Shown piece by piece: positions 7,201 to 12,059 of a stretch of DNA of 12,059 bases. The notes under the pieces were generated by a model, which made no database searches, was not told the DNA's origin, and worked only from the letters and a program-made list of their open reading frames with translations. The translations under genes were made by a program, and so were the position numbers. The stretch spans positions 131,299 through 143,357 of the forward strand of contig MU631660.1 in NCBI GenBank assembly GCA_026770615.1. The letters run 5' to 3'. The number at the start of each line of letters is the position of its first letter. The first letter of the stretch is position 1. The stretch is from Pavlovales sp. CCMP2436 (taxonomy: Eukaryota > Haptophyta > Pavlovophyceae > Pavlovales).

Positions 7201-10200
7201 TAAATGCGTTCTGCACGAGCTTTATGACAGCCGGGGGTTGGAGGTGGGGAGGCAAATCAGCCTGGCTGCGCCAGTTGTCGCCTCGTGTGGAGATATAGAG
7301 CCGGGTCACTTTCTTTAGCGCCTCTGCTGTCACTATTCTAGCTCTCGAGGCGTCATCGTGACGTACCGCTCCCGGGGTATGTAGAATTCTGGCTACTTCA
7401 TCATTCGATTTGGTATGAGCCGCAGTGTGAGTCGCGTTTCTGTAGCGTCCGTGCGCCTCGTCACGTTGTTTGAGGCTAAGTAGGCGGTAGAAGTGAGGGT
7501 TTGCATCATAGCTCGTGAGATTCCTTAACCCGTGTGGTAGGGGGTTGCGGTCTAGGTGCCGTCTGTGCCAGTCTAGGCGTTTTACGCCTGTGGCATGGTC
7601 CCATCCGATGAATAGCTCTTACTCGCGAGTCAGTGCTTGTAAGGCCAGTGTGACCGCATTGCATTCTGCGTTGACAACCGTTTGATCGCCTGAGAATGTG
7701 CAGGTGAGGATATGTGCCACTGGGGCATGTGTCGTGCCGCGGATGTGGTGTGATGGGAGTACGTAAAAACACGCCGCACCGGCTGCTCGAGCCTCACCGT
7801 TTCCATCAGGTTTGATAAATGAACCGTCGACCCCGACATGTGGGGTGCACAATTGTGGTTTCTCCGCTGTCGGTGGTTGGTGTCTGAGTGCATGTATGAG
7901 TGTTGTGTGGCGTGTGACGATCCGGAAGCACATAGGTTCGCATAATGCCGACGTGAGTGCGGGCAGGATTTCCCGTGTTCTTTCCAGCTGCTCCGGGTGT
8001 TTTAATCGCCTAAATGTTGGCCTATATTCCTGTGTGAACAGGGTCTTGGCTACTTTTGCTACTGTTGCCGTGTTTGCATGCATCGGTAGGGCATTTTGAT
8101 GAGCAATAAGCATGTTCCTTATAGCGCTGCCGCATGTCCTTAAAATGTCTTCTTCGGCTGCACTAATGGCTGTCAATTGTCTGCCTGTGACACGTAAGTT
8201 GGGGGCATTGATTGCGATACGCAGTTTGCCAAGTTTAGCACAGTACACTACAGGCACTCATTGATGCTAGGGTGATAGAAGCCACTTTGGGTTTTGCACA
8301 GCGGGTGGCGCCTAGGGCTGGCCATAGTAGGACAGGGGCGAGCTCACCCATAGGTGTTGTCTGCAGGCATGCATAGTTCTCGAATATATCCCATTTTCCT
8401 TCCCCCTGAGGTGCTTCGGAAAGACTTTTGATCGCCCCCCTTGCGGTGGGCATCGTTTTTGCCTTGGCTTGTCTCGCGGGTCTGTTTTGGGCGATACTCA
8501 ATGCATGTACCGCGAAGGCATGCGTTGCGGATTCCACGGGTAAGTTGAGAAGGCGCAGCATGGCTAATACGTTTTCCCCCGCGTTTTGGGCACGCGGGTC
8601 CACCAGACCTAGGCCATCACGTTCAGGGGGGCCGCACAGGCGTTCTCTTGCTACATGGGGCCCTATTGTGCAGCGAAGGCGCGTGGCCTCTACTATTGCT
8701 GTAAGCATCGTGGACAGGAAATTATCAGATAAGTCTGATGCTCCAATTTAGTATGGTAGTATTGACGCTACGTCATGGTGGGACAGCTTGGCTACCCAGA
8801 GGGTGTGGCATGCCCCTTTGCTCGAGGCAAGGTGCACCTTTCCCATGGCCTGTGCTATCTTAATCAGGAGTTTACGTTCCTAGGCCTGCCACTTGCCGTT
8901 GGTGGTTAGGAGGTATCCCAGGTATTCAAAAAATTTGTCCTTTGGCGTCTGGGGCACCTCTATGTGAGGGGAGTTTGTATCCCTTGATGGTAGGCAGATG
9001 CAGGCTTTCTGGGTGGGGATTCCTTGATCATCACTAACTGTCTGAACTGGTGGTTTGGGTCCCCAGTCCTCTGGAAAGTTAGGTAGTATCGAGGTGTGAT
9101 AGCACTTCTTGGCGTTGAACTCCATGGTGTAGGCCGCAAGGAAGCGGTCTGCTATTCCTATCATGGCCTGTGCAGTGCATGCATTTTCTGCAAAGAGTGC
9201 CAAATCGTCTATGTATGCCTGGTATTTAAGAGGGTTGCACGGCTTCCTGTGAGTGTGGCCTGGCGGTGGAGTCGGTTGGTAGCCACCTGGCTGCTTATCC
9301 AGCTGGCGGTGAAGCATGTTCATAAATAAGCAATACGTGATCGGGCTAAGCGGGCAGCCTTGCTTGCACCCCATGGAAGTGAGAACCGGGTGCTTTGATC
9401 TACCGTAGTCTGTTCGCACATGTGCCCCCATGCATGTCTGGAGCATGCGAACGCGTCGCATTGTCTCGGGTGGGTAACCATGACGTTCCATTGCCTCCCA
9501 CAGGGCGTATCGAGGGACTGCGTTGAATGCCTTTTAGATGTTGCAAGTAATGATGCGTAATTCTCGTCCTGCTGCCAGTGCTTCAGCTATGGCTGCAGCC
9601 ATCACTGCTACGTGGTCTGCTGCAAGCTGTTGTTCGGATAGGAGCTGCATTCTGCCTGCGGCGCCTAGTAGCTGTCCTGCCATGAAGGCTGCGGGTAATT
9701 TGTAGATGACGCTTTGGAGTGCGAGGCCTCTGTAATTTGAAAGTTTTGTGGGATCACCATTCTTGTAGAAGTAGACGATTTCTGATGTACCCAGTAAGGT
9801 TGGTAGAATCGTTTCTTTAAGCGTAGTGTTGAGGACGTTTTTAGGAGAGTGTAATTCACCAATGTGGTTTTCAATATTATCGGCTTGTAGCTGCAGTTTT
9901 AGGGCTAGGTACGTATTGAACACCATCTAGTCCCGGAGCGCTGCGTGCCTTGCCGGCAACGACTGGGCGGACGAAATCGTTTGGAGTAGCAAGTTCTTAG
10001 ACATTTGTTGTCTCTTCATCCGTCCAGCGTTTAGTCAGGTCAGTCGCCATTTACTTGGATCTTGCCATGCTTTGCCCGTAGGCGGGAGGGGAGGGGTTTT
10101 GCCTAGTAGTGTTCGAGTGTAGTCTGTAGCTAAACTGATAACTTCTTTTGGCTTTGTTGTGACTTTAACTGTTGTCGAATGTCTTAACCTGTGTACCCCT

Positions 10201-11824
10201 TGCTGCAGGGATCGTGGGTTGAGGAGCTTTCTCGCATTGTTGGTGGCGGCTCGAAATAGGCTTGTGTGAATACGTGTCTGCTGGAGCCAGGCACCGGTGC
10301 ACAGCGAACCCCCCCCCCAGGCGGGGGGTTCGATTTCACTTTTATTTAGTTTTGTTTCTATTTTATAAGTGAAACTTTGAAGATACTTTTAGACCTAAAA
10401 TTGAGCTGGGAACAACTTCGTTGATCCGGTTTGAAATCTGATTCTAACAGGAAGTACATGCAAATGGCCTCGGAAGTGAGGGTAGTATTTTCAGCACATG
10501 AGAGACATACGTTCCCTCAGTTTGGAGGCGATTTTCTCGGCATTCCGTTCGGAATCAGGTGTCAAGCCGTAGCATCTAAGTTGGTCCCCATCAAATTCTG
10601 CGTCTAGCGGCATCTTCAAGGTCCGATAGATCAGCACGAAAACCTCGGTCGTTCAGCTTTTCACTGTGCACCGAGAGCTGGCTCTAGCAGTTACATGCAT
10701 ATTACATATTGCAAATGTTGGCACCAAGGGGCTAGGACAATACAGAGGCTGTGCAGTCAATATTGGGCTTAGGGCAGTGCCTACCGTGCAGCCGGAAGAG
10801 GTCACGGGCGATAGTGAGGCCAAGGCCAGTGCCGCCGCTGCCCTGCATCTGCTCGAGGCCCACCTTCGAGGGTGGGGTTCGAGGAGGGGGGGGGGCGCGT
10901 AGGGGGGAGGGAGCGGCAGAGTCAGCGAGGGCAGCTGTGTTGTTTGCAGTCAAAGGGATCAGTCGCGATTCGCACACCTGCGTGAATGCCTCGCCCAGGT
11001 TAAAGCACTTGGAGCTCGTCGGCGGTTAGCCCCGAGCCCGAGTCATACACTTCAAGCACGACCAACGCGCAGGGGGCAGCTGGATTGGACGAGTTGCTCT
11101 TGGTCTCAGGACCTACTTCGGAATGCTCACCGATGAACTGATTGAAGGGGAGAGAATGAGAACGCAGGCGAGAATAGTATAGACACAATCAGAGCAGAGC
11201 AGCAGACAGCGGGATGTGCGCGTCAGAAACCTCGAACAAGTCCTTTGCGCGCACCTTGACCGAGTTACTGACGCCGTTGTTGACGCACTGCTGCAGCCAG
11301 CGCACGTCGCCTGCGCAGGTTGGAAGTGTCAGTTTGCAGGGTGGAGTGCAAGGTGTAGAGTGGGGGCGTAGGACAAAGCGCGCGGCTGTGAGCCTACCAA
11401 AAAAGACCGCGCGATCGAGGTCTGAAGCCAGCGGGACTAGGCGCAGTGTGACACCCTTGGCTCTGGCCAGCCCCCCAAATGTGTCACACGCTGCCTGCAG
11501 CAGCTGCGAGATGCGCATCGGAGCCTGCATGAGCACCAATCTCCCTGCGGACAGAAGGCAAAGACAGGCAGATCAGATGGAGGGCATGTCAAGAAGACGA
11601 GGGCGGTGCGGGAGGGTTCAGTCAGCTGTTGAACTCACCACTGTCAATTCTCTCAAAATCCAGCATATCTGAGACGATATGCTGCAGAGCTGGCTGCACG
11701 TCGCCATCGCGCGATGGCACTCGACGACGACTGGGTGGTCGACGCGAGTCTCGGGCTCCAAGTCCTGCACAATCAAGACCGCGTTGGCCACGGAGAGCAG
11801 CGGGCTGCGCAGGTCGTGCATAAC
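4190..11824 (-). CDS. Hybrid histidine kinase gene, seven or more exons, upstream part outside the window
   Basis: This kinase would autophosphorylate on a histidine and pass the phosphate to an aspartate in its own receiver domain. Joined by GT...AG introns with matching phases, the exons give in order: VMHDLRSPLLSV (H-box; His is the third residue), DMLDFERIDSG, a QLL...A..KGV linker, GDVRWLQQCVNNGVSNSVK (N-box), VYDSGSGL (G1), QGSGGTGLGLTIARDL (G2), LHGG...GHGSTF (end of HATPase_c), a linker of about 70 residues, then RVLHVADDAILRK and a second receiver helix. The sensor exons must lie beyond 12059. Exon 1 lacks one base and exon 4 has one extra base relative to the conserved frame, and the receiver is not complete here. 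It is therefore either a young pseudogene or an intact gene with sequence errors. Confidence 0.88.
4232..4316 (-). other. 85-nt AC-rich interruption of the receiver domain
   Basis: GTGCGC occurs at 4316-4311 and again at 4231-4226 (minus-strand reading). Removing the 85 nt from one copy to the other gives ...AEAVRLILTEKREFALV, a continuous receiver helix 2 and strand 3. None of the seven possible cut points across the repeat gives GT...AG. The interior is rich in ACACAC and ACTA. It could be a small insertion with a 6-bp target duplication or an intron with unusual borders. Confidence 0.5.
4317..4385 (-). CDS. Histidine kinase exon 7: receiver helix 1 to helix 2
   Basis: The acceptor AAAAAAACAG is followed by ACGTTTGAG. 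It reads TFELCVLKQLGMPFDVAVDG then AEA(VR). This follows RK of exon 6 as the receiver segment "rk.l...L..lG..v..A.dG.eAv". Intron 6 is 4386-4555 (170 nt). The 3' boundary is uncertain: GCG|GTGCGC at 4317/4316 could be a donor, or the exon may run on to the start of the inserted AC-rich sequence. Confidence 0.85.
4556..4875 (-). CDS. Histidine kinase exon 6: end of ATPase domain, linker, start of receiver
   Basis: The first two bases complete G, then GSSLRLACAGPGHGSTFQLE gives the G-x-G-S-x-F motif that closes HATPase_c. A Ser/Ala/Gly-rich linker of about 70 residues follows, low in predicted structure. The exon ends FRVLHVADDAILRK, the first strand of a receiver domain, with the acidic Asp-Asp pair that binds Mg. 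The usual V-D-D is A-D-D here. The donor is AAG|GTATTT. A 108-codon frame on the opposite strand (4512-4838) is its antisense shadow. Confidence 0.9.
5060..5093. repeat. 15-bp stem hairpin within intron 5
   Basis: CTGGATTTAAGTGTT pairs with AACACTCAGATCCAG (13 of 15 pairs) around a GAAA loop. A second layer, GGATC at 5052-5056 against GATCC at 5095-5099, extends it. It may mark the end of a small insertion or the 3' part of the LINE. Confidence 0.7.
5100..5639. other. Intron sequence, possible LINE 3' region
   Basis: No credible gene was found. GCTTGCTGGCTCAT-type sequence occurs twice (about 5426-5439 and 5461-5474) near a run of G/T-rich DNA. The 3' end of the LINE probably lies somewhere here, because repeat-tail sequence fades near 5640; no poly(A) or short terminal repeat fixes it. 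Confidence 0.4.
5700..6100 (-). repeat. 195-bp (65-codon) tandem repeats in the LINE tail
   Basis: GTATGGTCGGGTCTGCACCT occurs at 5871 and 6066, and CTGGTAGTGCTGAGG at 5712 and 5907, both 195 bp apart. The repeat thus has two full copies and part of a third. Each unit encodes GADPTIPxMQ, RPSRGQ, IPI..KK, IQxR and PSKRIQK-type blocks. A TGGTGTATGGTGGGAC repeat with a 39-bp period follows at about 5648 and 5687. Confidence 0.88.
5818..6990 (-). pseudogene. C-terminal zinc finger and repeat tail of the LINE
   Basis: From ATG at 6990 (more likely an internal methionine than a true start) the frame reads CPLCKALNSQDTKHHLYHEC at 6936-6877. This C-x2-C-x10-H-x4-C knuckle is typical of the C-terminus of many LINE ORF2 proteins. 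An Ala/Lys-rich helix follows, then 69-bp repeats (PTDSIAQN...), then two 65-residue repeats. A TAA at 5989-5991 stops it under the standard code. The same frame continues sensibly to a TGA at 5818-5820. Confidence 0.8.
6170..6490 (-). repeat. 69-bp tandem repeats in the LINE tail
   Basis: Four 23- or 24-residue units start PTDSIAQN or LTDSIAQN and end MQYEPI, MQHEPI or IHNEPI, with partial units at both ends. The period stays a multiple of three, so the reading frame was kept through the expansions. Confidence 0.9.
6991..8257 (-). pseudogene. RNase H part of the LINE
   Basis: The frame open from 8257 contains VGVDGSFIKPDGNGEARAAG (first catalytic Asp at about 7828), then NAECNAVTLAL (catalytic Glu at about 7666). 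A TAA at 7619-7621 interrupts it, but the same frame continues ELFIGWDHATGVKRLDW and later HTAAHTKSNDEVARIL, equivalent to the closing "H....N..AD..A" of RNase H. So the stop lies inside a domain whose second half is still recognisable. Near 7024-7095 a 48-bp direct repeat encodes GDIITSD twice, and the frame shifts near 6980. Confidence 0.82.
7024..7095 (-). repeat. 48-bp in-frame direct repeat
   Basis: GGTCGGATGTAATGATGTCTCCTG starts at 7024 and at 7072. The 48-bp period is 16 codons, encoding GDIITSD...ARPS twice. Confidence 0.9.
8249..10277 (-). pseudogene. Reverse transcriptase part of the LINE, with connector
   Basis: The upstream connector (10277 to about 10050) is open in one frame. 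After a shift come ELATPNDFVRP and GKARSAPGLDG (RT block 0). After another shift near 9915 come YFYKNGDPTKLSNYRGLAL (blocks 1-2), ITCNI-stop-KAFNAV (motif A), SMGCKQGCPLSPITYCLFMN (motif B), YIDDLALFAE (motif C, residues Asp-Asp) and FFEYLGYLL (motif E region). In-frame stops are TAA 9997-9999, TAA 9534-9536, TAG 8880-8882 and TAA 8748-8750. Motif A has Asn where the catalytic Asp is expected. The thumb/connector region runs to about 8249, where the frame shifts again. Confidence 0.9.
10278..10690. mobile_element. 413-bp foldback element with long inverted arms
   Basis: The left end reads CTGCTGGAGCCAGG...CGGTGCACAG; the right end, inverted, reads CTGCTAGAGCCAGC...CGGTGCACAG. Similarity continues inward for about 150 bp, with matching blocks such as TTGAAGAT, TAGAC, TTGATCCGG against CGGCTTGAC, and ATCTGATTC against ACCTGATTC. 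It encodes no protein. It sits between the LINE and exon 5. The relative at 3735-4133 shows it is a dispersed family. No target duplication was found. Confidence 0.75.
10305..10332. repeat. Subterminal hairpin of the foldback element
   Basis: CGAACCCCCC pairs perfectly with GGGGGGTTCG across a short C-rich loop, directly inside the terminal GTGCAC motif. It occupies the same place as the hairpin at 4081-4105 in the relative. Confidence 0.85.
10785..10863 (-). CDS. Histidine kinase exon 5: G2 box
   Basis: The acceptor CACCCTCGAAG is preceded by a C-rich tract. The exon reads VGLEQMQGSGGTGLGLTIAR then DLFRLHG. GGTGLGL is the G2 nucleotide-binding loop and LHG leads into the last ATPase strands. 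It ends on the first base of a glycine codon at the donor GTAGGC. Intron 4 is 10864-10977 (114 nt). Confidence 0.93.
10978..11137 (-). CDS. Histidine kinase exon 4: G1 box
   Basis: The acceptor CCCTTCAATCAG is followed by TTCATCGG, which completes N-S-V-K-F. The exon has a Ser/Asn-rich loop, then ALVVLEVYDSGSGLTADEL, in which DSGSG is the G1 (DxGxG) ATP-lid motif. Near 11005 the frame runs into TAA, but one frame over it continues FNLGEAFTQ, the expected "lF..F.Q" motif. One extra base in CCAAGTGC is the simplest cause. The donor is CAG|GTGTGC. At 160 nt it is one base over a multiple of three. Confidence 0.88.
11255..11310 (-). CDS. Histidine kinase exon 3: N-box
   Basis: This 56-nt exon lies between acceptor CCTGCGCAG and donor GTGCGC. 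It completes GDVRWLQQCVNNGVSNSVK, equivalent to the family N-box G-D-x-x-R-[LW]-x-Q-[VI]-L-x-N-L-x-x-N-A-x-K. The Asn residues that bind Mg-ATP are present; Leu of LxNL is Val and Ala is Ser. Introns 2 (11311-11397, 87 nt) and 3 (11138-11254, 117 nt) flank it. Confidence 0.92.
11398..11544 (-). CDS. Histidine kinase exon 2: linker into the ATPase domain
   Basis: The acceptor CTTCTGTCCGCAG is followed by GGAGATTGG, and the donor GTAGGC starts at 11397. After completing a glycine codon with exon 1 it reads RLVLMQAPMRISQLLQAAC, then FGGLARAKGVTLRLV. This is the usual "aGkl.l...p..l..ll......a..kgv.l" segment between HisKA and HATPase_c. It ends on the first base of the glycine codon of GDVRWL. 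Intron 1 spans 11545-11638. Confidence 0.9.
11639..11824 (-). CDS. Histidine kinase exon 1 in window: H-box and dimerisation helices
   Basis: The acceptor TTCCTTGCAG precedes GTTATGCAC (V-M-H). The donor GTGAGT starts at 11638. The exon codes for HDLRSPLLSVANAV (phospho-acceptor His in HDLRSP, the HisKA signature) and the second helix ending DMLDFERIDSG, which is typical just before the kinase linker. The first part is in one frame and the second, from about 11690 down, is in the next. One missing base in CAGCTCTGCAGC at about 11683-11690 explains this. With it restored, the exon would end in phase 1, matching exon 2. Confidence 0.9.
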
Positions 11825-12001
11825 CTGCAAGGAAGCGGTTAGGTGGAAGTGGGGTGTGTGTGGTAGTGTGCAAAACAAGATGGTGTGAATTTTTGTGAAC
11901 GTCCACTCCCGGATGGTCTACCCGGATCCAGCGTTAAAACCCTCAGATTAAGAGATTACTTCCAAGCCCGCGGATACCGTCGCCCGAAACTTAAGAGAGA
12001 A

Positions 12002-12059
<58 letters not shown>
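11825..12059 (-). other. Upstream intron with poly(T) run
   Basis: A spliceosomal acceptor with a pyrimidine-rich tract ends at 11825, so this is intron sequence upstream of the H-box exon. The plus strand ends in an uninterrupted run of about 55 T (12005-12059). It may be the poly(A) tail of a retroposed sequence lying beyond the edge, or a simple homopolymer at a contig end. Confidence 0.6.

Larger units (their letters stand above)
5640..10277 (-). mobile_element. Decayed non-LTR retrotransposon (RT, RNase H, zinc finger, repeat tail)
   Basis: One minus-strand coding sequence can be followed, with breaks, from about 10277 to a TGA at 5818-5820. In order it encodes an RT connector, a reverse transcriptase, an RNase H, a CCHC zinc finger and a repeat tail. 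No endonuclease domain is visible; the 5' side is cut at the foldback element, so it is truncated or interrupted. There are no long terminal repeats, integrase or protease, which separates it from LTR elements. It lies in sense orientation in intron 5. In-frame stops at six sites and about four frameshifts mean it cannot make a full protein under the standard code. Confidence 0.88.
4876..10784 (-). other. Intron 5, 5.9 kb, filled with mobile elements
   Basis: The donor GTAGGC is at 10784 and the acceptor GTTTGTTCATAG ends at 4876. The flanking exons join as CAC G + GT GGC, giving LHGGSSLRLACAGPGHGSTF, exactly the conserved end of a HATPase_c domain. This strongly supports one intron across the whole interval. 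It holds the foldback element (10278-10690) and the LINE remnant in the same orientation as the gene. The other introns seen are 87-170 nt, so the size is best explained by insertions. Confidence 0.85.

Overview
The window is nuclear DNA of a eukaryote. The minus strand carries a two-component hybrid histidine kinase gene cut into at least seven exons by introns with GT...AG borders. The species cannot be named. Exons are GC-rich at third positions, introns and spacers are AT-richer, and transposon remains are dense. Because animals lack hybrid histidine kinases, an alga or other protist is more likely.

The histidine kinase runs leftwards from 11824 to about 4190. Exon by exon it shows the H-box, the N-box, the G1 box, the G2 box, the last HATPase strands and the start of a receiver (REC) domain. 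Upstream sensor exons lie beyond the right edge. The gene was pieced together by matching exon ends, phases and family motifs. Intron 5 (4876-10784, 5.9 kb) separates the G2 box from the end of the ATPase domain and is filled with mobile DNA. Two one-base indels in exons 1 and 4, and a receiver domain that fades out before its phospho-acceptor aspartate, leave it open whether the gene still works.

Inside intron 5, in the same orientation, lies a decayed non-LTR (LINE-type) retrotransposon, about 5640-10277. It encodes a reverse transcriptase, an RNase H, a C-terminal CCHC zinc finger and a long tail of in-frame tandem repeats. It has six in-frame TAA/TAG codons and about four frameshifts. One TAA sits exactly where a sister repeat copy has CAA. 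A 413-bp foldback element (10278-10690) abuts its 5' side; a diverged relative lies at about 3735-4133.

The left third (1-4130) is repeat-rich and holds no intact gene. From left to right it has a 110-bp minisatellite, a 228-bp foldback element with a perfect 22-bp palindrome, short tandem repeats, two clusters of the palindrome CGAAATTTCG, and three short codon-biased fragments that I could not assign.

I found no RNA gene, CRISPR array or operon. The most interesting points are the exon-by-exon kinase reconstruction, an 85-nt insertion in the receiver domain flanked by a GTGCGC direct repeat, the TAA/CAA pairing in the retrotransposon, and the foldback family with its conserved subterminal hairpin.
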